The notes beneath the pieces were generated by a model, which saw nothing but the letters and a program-made list of their open reading frames with translations, was not told where the DNA came from and searched no databases. Shown in pieces: positions 17,401 through 24,574 of a stretch of DNA of 64,000 bases. Source of the stretch: a virus; the IMG/VR virus record IMGVR_UViG_3300032229_000533, positions 118,340-182,339 of that record; one strand, written 5' to 3'. Both the position numbers and the translations under genes were made by a program. The stretch's first letter is position 1; every line of letters begins with the position of its first letter.

Positions 17401-17991
17401 ATGAAAGTTATATTTTTGGACCATGATGGAGTAATTTGTCTATCCACAGAGTGGGGAGGTCGTTACAAAAAAAGAGATAAGTGGGGAGGTGCTAAATTAT
17501 CTATGTCACCAACGTCAATGCCTGTTGAATACCGTTTTGACAATTTCAATCAAAAGGCAATTAAAGTACTTAATGAAATTCTAGAAGAAACAGGTGCCGA
17601 AATTGTAGTATCATCTGATTGGAAACGTTGGGCAACCGTTGAGGAAATGGGTGAGTATTACGAATCAAAAGGTATTAGTAAAAAACCAATTGCGTTTACA
17701 CCCGATTTAGGTCAATGTACTTGGCATAATGAAAATGTTTGGGTTTGGTCAAAAGAATGGGATTTAGAAATGTGTCGTGTGATTGAAATTAAACAATACT
17801 TACACGACCATCCTGAAATCACCCATTGGGTTTCAATTGACGACCTTGATATGGGCAAAACAGGTAAAAAATGGGGTATAGAGTTTGAACATGACTGGGC
17901 TTTAGATAATTTTGTCTTAACGCCAAGAGGTAACGAAGGAATTAAACAATCAGGAATAAAAGAAAAAATATTTAAATTTTTAAATGACTAA
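17401..17991 (+). CDS. HAD-superfamily protein of the RNA-repair (Swiss-army-knife) type
   Basis: A 196-residue protein opening with the HAD nucleophile motif 'FLDHDGVI' (D7, D9). The second motif is 'VVSSDWKRW' (S/T of motif II) and an acidic motif lies in 'HWVSIDDLDMG'. This arrangement resembles the HAD domain found in 'Swiss army knife' RNA-repair proteins, where it would remove or process terminal phosphates. Cytoplasmic. Genes for an RNA ligase (49628), a P-loop kinase (48908) and a cyclic-phosphate receiver-like protein (32459) occur elsewhere in the window. It overlaps the next gene by eight bases. Confidence 0.7.
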   Translation: MKVIFLDHDGVICLSTEWGGRYKKRDKWGGAKLSMSPTSMPVEYRFDNFNQKAIKVLNEILEETGAEIVVSSDWKRWATVEEMGEYYESKGISKKPIAFTPDLGQCTWHNENVWVWSKEWDLEMCRVIEIKQYLHDHPEITHWVSIDDLDMGKTGKKWGIEFEHDWALDNFVLTPRGNEGIKQSGIKEKIFKFLND

Positions 17992-18169
17992 TATTAAAGA
18001 AATTTTGGAAAAAGAAGGACCGATGTTAAAATTATCTAATGTTGCCCCTGAAGGGTTTGTTTTGGTCCATGAAAAAACAATAGAGGATTTAAAAGATTTT
18101 GATACTTGGAAATCTTGGAAAAATAATGATATAACTATTAAAGAACTAAACAATAAAAACTTTGAATAA
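17984..18169 (+). CDS. Small protein of unknown function
   Basis: A 61-residue charged protein with no recognised domain. It overlaps the HAD gene by eight bases and ends three bases before the PspC gene, so it belongs to the same short operon. Confidence 0.6.
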   Translation: MTNIKEILEKEGPMLKLSNVAPEGFVLVHEKTIEDLKDFDTWKSWKNNDITIKELNNKNFE

Positions 18170-18172
18170 AGT

Positions 18173-18355
18173 ATGAGTAAATTATATAGAACTAAATCAT
18201 CTGTAATTGCTGGTGTATGTAAAGGATTAGGGGATTATTTTAATATTGATGAATCACTAATTAGGATTTTATTTGTCATATTGTTATTTACACCATTTCC
18301 AATCATTTTAACATATTTATTACTATGGATATCATTTCCTGAAAAAGAAATATGA
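18173..18355 (+). CDS. PspC-domain membrane protein
   Basis: A 60-residue protein that is essentially one PspC domain: 'LYRTKSSVIAGVCKGLGDYF' followed by 'DESLIRILFVILLF' and a hydrophobic helix to 'LLLWISFPEKE'. In bacteria PspC domains sense or relay envelope stress at the inner membrane. A phage copy could dampen the host's envelope-stress response, which is inference. It overlaps the following short gene through ATGA. Confidence 0.85.
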   Translation: MSKLYRTKSSVIAGVCKGLGDYFNIDESLIRILFVILLFTPFPIILTYLLLWISFPEKEI

Positions 18356-18486
18356 GAAAAATAAAAGAACTATTTGTAAATTTTTTTAAATTAATTTTTA
18401 AAATCAAAACAAAAAAAATTAAAGTAGACGAAATTATTGAACCTGAGGTTAAAAGATTAACTTATACAAAGAGAACCGACAATTAG
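18352..18486 (+). CDS. Short basic protein, last gene of the HAD-PspC operon
   Basis: A 44-residue protein beginning MRKIKELFVNFFKLIFKIK, an amphipathic basic helix that may lie on the membrane, followed by a charged tail. Its ATG overlaps the TGA of the PspC gene (ATGA) and a terminator follows directly on its stop codon. This supports a real, translationally coupled gene despite its size. Confidence 0.6.
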   Translation: MRKIKELFVNFFKLIFKIKTKKIKVDEIIEPEVKRLTYTKRTDN

Positions 18487-18499
18487 TCGGTTTTTTTTA
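18473..18499 (+). terminator. Terminator of the HAD-PspC operon
   Basis: AACCGAC, four bases, GTCGGTT and an uninterrupted T tract; the stem contains the last codons and the stop of the preceding gene. Confidence 0.8.
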
Positions 18500-18511
18500 T
18501 TTACCTCAAAC

Positions 18512-18519
18512 TATTTATA
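18512..18519 (+). promoter_or_regulatory. TATTTATA element, putative phage late promoter
   Basis: Four bases before the ATG at 18524, just after a terminator. Confidence 0.5.
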
Positions 18520-18523
18520 TTAC

Positions 18524-19693
18524 ATGAGTAGTCAAACAAAATTAATTAAAGATATATTATCAATTTACGATACAATTCTTGAAAACAAGAATATATCTGA
18601 AGCCAGCGACGTATACGACAACGTAGATTTTGAAAATATTGGTCATGGTAATCCTTCATCTGATAATATTAATACAGCTCTTTTACAGGACGTTCAAACA
18701 GCTGCAAAGTCCGCTGGTCTTAAAGTAGATATTACAACTGCAGTAAGTGGTCATGGTACAAAAACTAAAAGTGGTAATACGAGTAGACACCCATCAGGAA
18801 ACGCTGTTGATATTGCAAAAATTAATGATAAGGCAGTAAGTTTATCTAATCGTGCTGATGCAGATAAATTAGTCGCTGCGTTAGTATCAATGGGTTACAC
18901 CAAAAATTCCGAAGGACCAAGTAACCCTAAGGCGGTTTTAACTTTTGGAGTTCAAGGTCATGACGACCACGTTCACGTATCAAATACTACTTCATCTACA
19001 AGTCAGGCTCCAAAAACGTCTTCAAATACAACAACTTCAAGTGATGATACCTCATCAAGTGAAGCAACATCATCAAGTGAAACATCAACGACAACTAAGA
19101 ATAGTAAAGGTAATTCATTTGCAAGGGAAATTGGAAAGTCTATATTAAACGCAGTTGGAATTAACGAAGAAAAAGTATATTCAAGTTTTGGAGATAATAT
19201 ACAATCAAGATATGGTACAATTGTAATACCAAAAGAAAATAATACAAAGATTAAAAGTCCTGTAGAGGGTGTAATAACAAGTTATTATACTTCAGATTGT
19301 GATAATCAAATTGTTATTAAATTTGATAATGGTGGTAATATAGGATATTTGGAATACTGTGGTATCTCAACAATTTTAGTTCGTGATGGACAAACTGTTA
19401 GTAAAGGAACAATAATTGGTAAAACAGATTCAGATGTTAGAGTTACCTTATACGATTTAAATAAAAAAAGAGAAAATATTAATACAGATAAAGAAAAAAA
19501 ATTAAAAGATAAAGACAAGGATAAAGATAAGGATAAAGACAAAAATAAGAGTAAAGAACGTGATTTATACGGTAAAAACGAATATTCAAAACTTTTTATT
19601 AATTCATACAGAAATTTAAAAAAATCTTTTAAACCAAAAGACACCAAAAAAATAGAAGAAAATATAAATAGAATTAAAGGTCTATTAAAATAA
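18524..19693 (+). CDS. Peptidoglycan-hydrolase-like protein: M15-type domain plus degenerate M23-like domain
   Basis: A 389-residue protein. Residues 1-30 form a helical leader containing 'NISEA' (ISE before A). Residues about 45-155 resemble an M15-type peptidase: H89-x6-D96 (RHPSGNAVDIA) and H149-x-H151 (HDDHVHV) fit the zinc ligands. A Ser/Thr linker follows. Residues about 225-310 resemble an M23/LytM beta fold (SPVEGVITSYY, DNGGNIGYLEYCG, VSKGTIIGKTDS), but the normal HxH zinc ligands are replaced (YLEYCG). A KDKDKDKD repeat lies near 330-345. Probably a virion-borne or lytic wall enzyme. Confidence 0.7.
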   Translation: MSSQTKLIKDILSIYDTILENKNISEASDVYDNVDFENIGHGNPSSDNINTALLQDVQTAAKSAGLKVDITTAVSGHGTKTKSGNTSRHPSGNAVDIAKINDKAVSLSNRADADKLVAALVSMGYTKNSEGPSNPKAVLTFGVQGHDDHVHVSNTTSSTSQAPKTSSNTTTSSDDTSSSEATSSSETSTTTKNSKGNSFAREIGKSILNAVGINEEKVYSSFGDNIQSRYGTIVIPKENNTKIKSPVEGVITSYYTSDCDNQIVIKFDNGGNIGYLEYCGISTILVRDGQTVSKGTIIGKTDSDVRVTLYDLNKKRENINTDKEKKLKDKDKDKDKDKDKNKSKERDLYGKNEYSKLFINSYRNLKKSFKPKDTKKIEENINRIKGLLK

Positions 19694-19721
19694 AAAAACC
19701 CACCGATTGGTGGGTTTTTTG
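19692..19721. terminator. Bidirectional terminator between convergent genes
   Basis: AAAAAAACCCACC, a four-base loop and GGTGGGTTTTTT serve both the 18524 gene and the small lipoprotein gene opposite. Confidence 0.8.
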
Positions 19722-19738
19722 TTTCAGTTAAAATCTAA

Positions 19739-19909
19739 TTACTTAGTTTCAACTTTAGCGGTATCAACTACAGTTGCAGTTGAATCAACTACCATTGTTG
19801 AATCAACGGCTACTACTGTAGAATCTGTTGATTTAACTTCAGTTGTTGATGTTCCGTTTTCGCAAGATGCTAATGCCACGATTGCGAATAATGCTACGAT
19901 TTGTTTCAT
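19739..19909 (-). CDS. Small Bacteroidota-type lipoprotein
   Basis: A 56-residue protein starting MKQIVALFAIVALASCENG, a clear type II signal peptide with lipobox ALASC. The mature part is almost entirely Thr, Ser, Val and Asp (TDSTVVAVDSTMVVDSTATVV), a pattern seen in small surface lipoproteins of flavobacteria. It was likely acquired from a host; a role in altering the infected cell surface is possible. The terminator at 19692-19721 follows its stop codon. Confidence 0.75.
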   Translation of the reverse strand: MKQIVALFAIVALASCENGTSTTEVKSTDSTVVAVDSTMVVDSTATVVDTAKVETK

Positions 19910-20014
19910 AATTGTTTGTTTTGTTTTATTTATAAATTATTTTAATTGTTTCGTTATTGATTTAATAAGTATAGGTAAAGGTGAGATAATTGTCAATTAT
20001 TGGTAATTAATTTT

Positions 20015-21280
20015 TTAAATCATCCAAGAACTAACTTCTTCTAATGACTTGTAAGTTAATTCATTAAGAGAATTTAAAATTTCCTCAACGTTATTTGGGT
20101 CTACACCACCAATTGACATTCTAAACCATCCTTTATTTTCTTTTGAACCAAAATATTCAAAAGGTACTAACCCAATACCACATCTATTAATTAAAAATTT
20201 GGTATAACTTTCAATATTTGTAAATGATAAAGACTCACCCAAATAAATTGAAATATAGATTCCACCTTCAGGTCTTTGGTAATCAATACGGAATCCTTTA
20301 TCTTTTAATTCTTGGATTTTATCACATATTTTGTTTGAAATATCTGAATATTGTTTTGTTTTTGACTTAACAAATTCAACCATATCCTCATAATCATTTA
20401 GATATTTTGCAACAGCGTTTTGTTCTGGTTTAGGTGCCCAAGCTCCAATGTGCGAGAAAACTTCTGTCATCTTACCTATGATGTCCTGTGGACCAAACAT
20501 CCAACCAACTCTAATACCTGTTGCACATAATGATTTAGAAATACCATCCACACAAATCAAATAGTCACGGACTTCAGGACATAATGTTAATGGGTGAACA
20601 AATGAACCCTCAACAGTTAAGTCAGAGTATATTTGGTCAAAGAACAAATACAACGGTCTTGAACCTACCTGTGATTCTCTAATCTTATTCTCGTTTACTA
20701 CCAATTCACAGATACTCTTTAATACCTCAGGATTGATTACACGACCTGTTGGGTTTTGAGGAGAACAAATACAAATTAAAGATGTTTTGTCATTAATTGC
20801 CGTGTCAATATCTGACGCTGTTGGAAAAAACGAGTTCTCAGGTTTACATTCAATTTCTTGTTTAACCGCCCCATGTAAAAAACTATAGTGGTTGTTGTTC
20901 CAAGATGGAACAGGATAGATAACTCCATCACCGTCATTAACCAACGCTTTATAAACCGTATAGATTAACGGACGAACTCCACCACCAACTAATATCTCAT
21001 TTTCGGTATAATCAATACCTTGTCTTTTCTTTAGGTATTCACTAACCGATTGTCGTAAATTTAATTGACCTGCAGACAATGGATAATTGGTTAGGTTTTC
21101 ATTATAAGAATCAACAATGTAATTTTTTAGTTTTTCTGGGATTGGATTTATACTTGAATCAAAATCACCAATTGTTAAATTTTGGACTTTTTTTGTTTTT
21201 GAAATCTCTTTGATTTGTTGAGAGATTTTGATGATTTCAGAACCTACAATGTTGTTTCCTACGTGCGATAATTTTTTCAT
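20015..21280 (-). CDS. Class I/II PLP-dependent aminotransferase
   Basis: A 421-residue fold-type I aminotransferase. Readable motifs are 'ICICSPQNPTGRVI' (substrate Asn), 'YLFFDQIYSDL' (PLP Asp/Tyr) and the PLP lysine in 'VDGISKSLCATGIRVGW' near residue 250, followed by the C-terminal arginine in 'GWFRMSIGG'. The family transfers amino groups between amino acids and 2-oxo acids; the substrate cannot be told, though aspartate/aromatic types are nearest in style. This is unusual cargo for a phage and suggests amino-acid metabolism is adjusted. A TACATTTG element four bases before the ATG predicts leaderless early-type expression. Confidence 0.9.
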   Translation of the reverse strand: MKKLSHVGNNIVGSEIIKISQQIKEISKTKKVQNLTIGDFDSSINPIPEKLKNYIVDSYNENLTNYPLSAGQLNLRQSVSEYLKKRQGIDYTENEILVGGGVRPLIYTVYKALVNDGDGVIYPVPSWNNNHYSFLHGAVKQEIECKPENSFFPTASDIDTAINDKTSLICICSPQNPTGRVINPEVLKSICELVVNENKIRESQVGSRPLYLFFDQIYSDLTVEGSFVHPLTLCPEVRDYLICVDGISKSLCATGIRVGWMFGPQDIIGKMTEVFSHIGAWAPKPEQNAVAKYLNDYEDMVEFVKSKTKQYSDISNKICDKIQELKDKGFRIDYQRPEGGIYISIYLGESLSFTNIESYTKFLINRCGIGLVPFEYFGSKENKGWFRMSIGGVDPNNVEEILNSLNELTYKSLEEVSSWMI

Positions 21281-21284
21281 GTTG

Positions 21285-21292
21285 CAAATGTA
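21285..21292 (-). promoter_or_regulatory. TACATTTG promoter element
   Basis: Exact TAnnTTTG match, four bases from the ATG at 21280. Confidence 0.65.
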
Positions 21293-21319
21293 ATACTTTA
21301 TTTTTGTTTTTCAAAATTT

Positions 21320-21408
21320 TGGCGGAAGGTGAGGGGCTCGAACCCTCGCGACTTTTACATCCTATCAGTTTAGCAAACTGACCCCTTCACCAACTTGGGT
21401 AACCTTCC
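21320..21408 (-). tRNA. tRNA-Ser (GCT)
   Basis: Acceptor GGAAGGT/ACCTTCC with discriminator G and encoded CCA; anticodon arm TCAGT-TTGCTAA-ACTGA; long variable arm as expected for serine. Reads AGC/AGU. First (3'-most) member of the minus-strand array. Confidence 0.92.
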
Positions 21409-21409
21409 A

Positions 21410-21730
21410 TTATTTTATTAACTCCAATAGAACATAAGTTAATTTATATCCTGTAAATGCCCCAAGAGCAGATGGGATTGGAAACACAATCATCTTACCT
21501 AAATCGGTAACATACTTTGGTCTGTTAACAATCTTACCCATAAAAAAATAATAGGTGATATATCCTAACAATACCGCCAAATCTGTCTTGGTTGCAATGA
21601 ATACAACTAATGTTGCACCTATAAATCCAAAGACAAAATTATCTCTAACTCCTTCCCATATTTCGTATGGGGTGGCATCTTTATACTCTTTAACAATTTT
21701 TTGAAATGATTTTCTATTTCTCTTAAACAT
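21410..21730 (-). CDS. Membrane protein of unknown function
   Basis: A 106-residue protein with a basic N-terminus (MFKRNRKSFQKIVKEYK), hydrophobic segments at about 32-46 (FVFGFIGATLVVFIA), 51-66 and 80-103 (FPIPSALGAFTGYKLTY), suggesting two or three membrane helices. It is wedged between two tRNAs; its stop codon lies one base before the 5' end of tRNA-Ser(GCT). No family recognised. Confidence 0.6.
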   Translation of the reverse strand: MFKRNRKSFQKIVKEYKDATPYEIWEGVRDNFVFGFIGATLVVFIATKTDLAVLLGYITYYFFMGKIVNRPKYVTDLGKMIVFPIPSALGAFTGYKLTYVLLELIK

Positions 21731-21745
21731 ACTCTAATTTTTTTG

Positions 21746-21819
21746 TCGGAATGGGTGGAATTGAACCACCGACCATTTGCGTATAAGGCAACCGCTTCTC
21801 ACCACTGAGCTACATTCCG
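21746..21819 (-). tRNA. tRNA-Ile, anticodon probably TAT
   Basis: Acceptor CGGAATG/CATTCCG is perfect and the T arm GGTGG-TTCAATT-CCACC is canonical. The anticodon arm reads TTGC-CTTATAC-GCAA with a G-A mismatch at 27-43, giving UAU (AUA codon). UAU is rare because bacteria usually use lysidine-modified CAU for AUA. No CCA encoded. Confidence 0.65.
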
Positions 21820-21835
21820 TATCATACAAATATAA

Positions 21836-21872
21836 AAAAAATCCCTCTGAATTTCAAACTCAGAGGGATAAA
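21836..21872 (-). terminator. Terminator after the ferritin-like-protein gene
   Basis: ATCCCTCTGA, loop, TCAGAGGGAT with a run of A on the left, giving a T tract on the minus strand. Confidence 0.75.
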
Positions 21873-21894
21873 TTATTTTTAATAAAAAATTATT

Positions 21895-22365
21895 TTATTT
21901 TAAGAATCTCAATTTATAAATAGTACTGTAAATTAATTCTTGAACAGTATCAATTTGATTTTGAATAAAAGACTCTTTAACTGACTTTCTATTTTTTTCA
22001 ATATTTTCATCTAACCCTTTAAAGTAAGTTATTAGTTGCTCTGTTGATTTATAATCAACCATTTTAATTGTTTTATATCCTGTTAACAAATCGTTTTTAC
22101 CTTGGTAGCTCTCAACAATTCCGTCAATTAGTTCAACAATCCCATCGTAATACGTACCTAATGCAGTATGTTCAGCAAATGATGATTGTGATTTTGTTTG
22201 CCAATGAAATACATGTGCCTGACTTCTTGAATGAAGTAATGTTGAAATCATATCAACAATATCCCCATCCTCAGCAATATCATCAGCAGTTTCTTTTTTT
22301 TCGGCTTCACTCAACTGTATTACTTTATACAATTGTTCTTTTGTCAATGTTACTCTTTTTTCCAT
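21895..22365 (-). CDS. Dps/ferritin-like helical phage protein
   Basis: 156 residues from the ATG at 22365; a longer frame would run through the neighbouring tRNA and is rejected. The N-terminus carries 'VIQLSEAEKKE' (LSE before A), a capsid-targeting-like motif. The core (about 40-90) reads 'LLHSRSQAHVFHWQTKS', 'SSFAEHTALGTYYDGIVELIDGIVE', the His/Asp/Glu helix pattern of Dps-like four-helix proteins. Whether it binds iron is unknown. TATTTATA lies three bases before the ATG. Confidence 0.65.
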   Translation of the reverse strand: MEKRVTLTKEQLYKVIQLSEAEKKETADDIAEDGDIVDMISTLLHSRSQAHVFHWQTKSQSSFAEHTALGTYYDGIVELIDGIVESYQGKNDLLTGYKTIKMVDYKSTEQLITYFKGLDENIEKNRKSVKESFIQNQIDTVQELIYSTIYKLRFLK

Positions 22366-22368
22366 ACA

Positions 22369-22376
22369 TATAAATA
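22369..22376 (-). promoter_or_regulatory. TATTTATA element, putative phage late promoter
   Basis: Three bases before the ATG at 22365; it decides the start over the longer frame. Confidence 0.45.
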
Positions 22377-22403
22377 CCTTGCCATTTGGAAAAAAATTAT
22401 TTG

Positions 22404-22475
22404 TACCGATGGGAAGAATTGAACTTCCGACAACTTGGATATGAATCAAGTGCTCTACCACTGAACTACATCGGC
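22404..22475 (-). tRNA. tRNA-Met (CAT), first copy
   Basis: Acceptor GCCGATG/CATCGGT with a G-U first pair; anticodon arm CTTGA-TTCATAT-CCAAG; T arm GGAAG-TTCAATT-CTTCC. It lacks the three G-C pairs of initiator tRNA, so it is an elongator or a lysidine-type Ile. Confidence 0.85.
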
Positions 22476-22480
22476 ATTAG

Positions 22481-22555
22481 TGGTTTCATAGGGACTCGAA
22501 CCCCAACGTCTTTTCGTCCGTAGCGAAATGTTTTATCCAATTAAACTATAAAACC
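22481..22555 (-). tRNA. tRNA-Arg (ACG)
   Basis: Acceptor GGTTTTA/TGAAACC, anticodon arm TTTCG-CTACGGA-CGAAA. Reads CGN after A34-to-inosine editing. Its first 15 bases contain the stop codon of the adjacent HNH gene. Confidence 0.9.
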
Positions 22556-23218
22556 ATTGTTGTATTTTTGATAATATTTAACCCATTTTCTAATTGCATT
22601 ATCACTAACATTATATTTTTTACCTGTCCCAACGTAACCAAACTTTTCAATCTCATCTATCAAATTGTTGTAGTCAGGTCTTTCTGTTTTTCGTCTATCT
22701 TTATAATATTCTTCTTTCTCCTTAGTAAAAATTTTTCTCATATCTTCTTTATATGTTTTACTTTTTGTGTTTTTACCACAGTGAGTTGGTAGAGTTGCAT
22801 TACAGTTTGGACAAACTATTCTTAAATTCTCAATCCTATTATCATTCCAAACCCCATTGATATGGTCAATAATTAACGACATCTTTTTTCCCATCCATTC
22901 CTCACCTTGACCACATAATTCGCAATTTCTTTTTTTGATACCTGTTTCATATAACCTTTCCTTCAATCGGCTCCTATTATATGAGGACCCTTCAGTTAGA
23001 ATATCATCTAATTGAATGGTTTTTTCTTTGGTTGATTGATTTAATTTTTCAATTCTAACTTCGTCAGGATTAAAGTGGTCTACATTTATATTATATTTTT
23101 TCAAATATTTTTTTAAGGTATTAAAATTACCTCCTGCAGCTCTTAACCCAAGTTTATGTAAACACTCTGTTTGTGTTTTAGAATTTTTAACAATTTCATC
23201 TAATTTAATTTTATCCAT
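22541..23218 (-). CDS. HNH homing-type endonuclease
   Basis: A 225-residue protein. The HNH core is at about 100-150: 'NCELCGQGEEWMGKKMSLI', 'IDHINGVWNDNRIENLRIVC' and 'PNCNATLPTHCG', with two CxxC zinc knuckles and H-N-H catalytic residues. The C-terminus (FGYVGTGKKYNVSDNAIRKW) is a small DNA-binding helix-turn-helix typical of such nucleases. The stop codon lies inside the 5' end of tRNA-Arg(ACG). An ATATTTATAA element is found about 25 bases upstream. Confidence 0.9.
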   Translation of the reverse strand: MDKIKLDEIVKNSKTQTECLHKLGLRAAGGNFNTLKKYLKKYNINVDHFNPDEVRIEKLNQSTKEKTIQLDDILTEGSSYNRSRLKERLYETGIKKRNCELCGQGEEWMGKKMSLIIDHINGVWNDNRIENLRIVCPNCNATLPTHCGKNTKSKTYKEDMRKIFTKEKEEYYKDRRKTERPDYNNLIDEIEKFGYVGTGKKYNVSDNAIRKWVKYYQKYNNGFIV

Positions 23219-23281
23219 AATTCGAACCTTTAATTATAAATATGTCGAACCATGTAAAAATTTATAGTAGAAATAAAAAAA

Positions 23282-23354
23282 GTTGTCCCTGGAGGATTCG
23301 AACCTCCACAATTTCCGTCAAAGGGAAATGTCCTGCCATTAGACGAAAGGACAA
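23282..23354 (-). tRNA. tRNA-Gln (TTG)
   Basis: Acceptor TTGTCCT/GGGACAA, anticodon arm TTTCC-CTTTGAC-GGAAA, T arm GGAGG-TTCGAAT-CCTCC. Confidence 0.92.
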
Positions 23355-23360
23355 TTTGTG

Positions 23361-23442
23361 TGGGAGTAGTAGGACTCGAACCTACGAACTCAAAAGAGGT
23401 TTGATTTACAGTCAAATGCAGTTGCCGCTGTGCCATACTCCC
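23361..23442 (-). tRNA. tRNA-Tyr (GTA)
   Basis: Acceptor GGGAGTA/TACTCCC, anticodon arm TTTGA-CTGTAAA-TCAAA, long variable arm as in bacterial tyrosine tRNAs. Confidence 0.93.
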
Positions 23443-23447
23443 ATTAG

Positions 23448-23519
23448 CACGGATGGAGAATTACGATATCCCGACACCTAGTTTTGGAGACTAGTGCTCT
23501 GCCCCTGAGCTACATCCGT
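23448..23519 (-). tRNA. tRNA-Trp (CCA)
   Basis: Acceptor ACGGATG/CATCCGT, discriminator G, anticodon arm CTAGT-CTCCAAA-ACTAG. The T loop reads ATCGTAA instead of the usual TTCGAAT/TTCAAAT, with a weak closing pair. Confidence 0.88.
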
Positions 23520-23530
23520 ATTTTTTTTTT

Positions 23531-23603
23531 GAGGTCGGTATAGGATTTGAACCTATGTAAGCGGTTTTGCAGACCGACGCCTAACCACTCGGCCAACCGA
23601 CCT
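23531..23603 (-). tRNA. tRNA-Cys (GCA)
   Basis: Acceptor AGGTCGG/CCGACCT, anticodon arm CGGT-CTGCAAA-ACCG. The discriminator is C rather than the usual U for cysteine. Confidence 0.88.
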
Positions 23604-23608
23604 TTTAG

Positions 23609-23683
23609 TGTCCCCGATGGGACTCGAACCCATGACTCCTTCATTAAAAGTGAAGTGCTCTAAACCAACTGAGCTACGAAGAC
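23609..23683 (-). tRNA. tRNA-Lys (TTT)
   Basis: Acceptor GTCTTCG/CGGGGAC with two G-U pairs, anticodon arm CTTCA-CTTTTAA-TGAAG, T arm ATGGG-TTCGAGT-CCCAT. Confidence 0.92.
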
Positions 23684-23689
23684 ATTAAG

Positions 23690-23761
23690 TTGTCACGATA
23701 GGATTTGAACCTATGACCGCTTCCGTATCAGAGAAGAACTCTACCACTGAGTTACGTGACA
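23690..23761 (-). tRNA. tRNA-Ile (GAT)
   Basis: Acceptor TGTCACG/CGTGACA, anticodon arm CTTCT-CTGATAC-GGAAG, T arm ATAGG-TTCAAAT-CCTAT. Confidence 0.9.
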
Positions 23762-23768
23762 ATAAAAT

Positions 23769-24101
23769 TTATTGTGGTAAAAAAAACATGTTAACAATTA
23801 CATCCCAAAACCAATTTCTTGGAATTTCTTCACATTCAATTCTACCATTTTGAAAATACGTTGTTTTATAATACATTGTCGGTGACTTTTGAATTAAAAC
23901 CCTGTGTTTTGGAGTAAACAACATTGTTTCGGTTAATGATTCATATTCTTTGTCCCATTTTGCAAACACCTCATGCTCCGAACCTTCAATTATTATTTTT
24001 CCTATCTTACCTGTCTTCCATTCAACAATTTCAGTTTTTAATTCAAATCTCTGTGAATGTGATAATATTGGTAATAAAAGGAACAGAACAATTATTTTCA
24101 T
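23769..24101 (-). CDS. Small exported protein
   Basis: A 110-residue protein with a signal peptide (MKIIVLFLLLPILSHSQ) and probable cleavage after S15 or Q17. The mature part is soluble and charged (FELKTEIVEWKTGKIGKI). No cysteine follows the signal, so it is periplasmic or secreted, not a lipoprotein. It sits between tRNA-Ile and tRNA-Ser, its stop eight bases from the tRNA-Ile 5' end. Resembles small exported proteins of flavobacteria; function unknown. Confidence 0.65.
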   Translation of the reverse strand: MKIIVLFLLLPILSHSQRFELKTEIVEWKTGKIGKIIIEGSEHEVFAKWDKEYESLTETMLFTPKHRVLIQKSPTMYYKTTYFQNGRIECEEIPRNWFWDVIVNMFFLPQ

Positions 24102-24131
24102 TTTTTTATTTTTTTAATTTAAATAATATTG

Positions 24132-24214
24132 CGGAGGATGAGGGAATCGAACCCCCAAGGCTTTTACACCCAGCTGATTTCAAGTCAGTGTCCTCGTCCA
24201 TTCGGGCACCCTCC
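24132..24214 (-). tRNA. tRNA-Ser (TGA)
   Basis: Acceptor GGAGGGT/ATCCTCC, discriminator G, anticodon arm CTGA-CTTGAAA-TCAG, long variable arm. Reads UCN. Confidence 0.92.
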
Positions 24215-24250
24215 GTATAACCGACCTAGCTCGGTAAACACATCGGATGG

Positions 24251-24326
24251 GGTGACTAACGGGAGTCGAACCCGCGACCTCTTGAACCACAATCAAGCGC
24301 TCTAAACCAACTGAGCTATAGCCAAC
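24251..24326 (-). tRNA. tRNA-His (GTG)
   Basis: Anticodon arm CTTGA-TTGTGGT-TCAAG and T arm GCGGG-TTCGACT-CCCGT. An extra 5' G faces C73 as histidine requires; the first acceptor pair is a T-C mismatch. Confidence 0.85.
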
Positions 24327-24474
24327 ATGTAAAAGGTAGGGTTGACTTTATCAGGAATCCAGTCTCACGACTTCACACACCATTAGAGAGTTGGGTATTA
24401 CTACCTATCCTTAGTGTGTACCCTTGCGTCACGTCTCTCCACGATTATCAACCTACGCATTTTACTACCATTTG
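24327..24474. other. Structured spacer in the tRNA array
   Basis: No open frame or complete tRNA. On the minus strand TACACAC and GTGTGTG can close a long stem, and GGTAGTAATACC forms a hairpin within it. May be a processing signal, a decayed tRNA or a small RNA. Confidence 0.35.
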
Positions 24475-24574
24475 TAGTCAGGACAGGATTCGAACCTGTA
24501 ATGGTATTATACATTCCCATTTCCCCTATGATTGGGAGTGCCAATGGTTTATAAGCCAATTCCACCACCTGACT
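24475..24574 (-). tRNA. Atypical 100-base tRNA-like element, anticodon uncertain
   Basis: The acceptor AGTCAGG/CCTGACT and T arm ACAGG-TTCGAAT-CCTGT are perfect, and AATGG/CCATT can form a long variable arm. The interior is about 10-14 bases too long. A D arm GTGG/CCAT would have a 14-base loop, and the 17 bases before the variable arm read TCCC-AATCATAG-GGGA, which does not give a normal U33-anticodon loop. The sequence would allow TCA or CAT. The 5' end overlaps the stop codon of the adjacent HEXXH gene. Confidence 0.5.

Noticed and set aside
19707-20006. A plus-strand frame opposite the 19739-19909 lipoprotein
   Set aside because: It is the complement of a repetitive Ser/Thr/Val lipoprotein gene; the minus strand has the signal peptide and lipobox.
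22366-22461. N-terminal extension of the Dps-like protein
   Set aside because: It would cover a tRNA-Met and the promoter element; the ATG at 22365 fits the element spacing.
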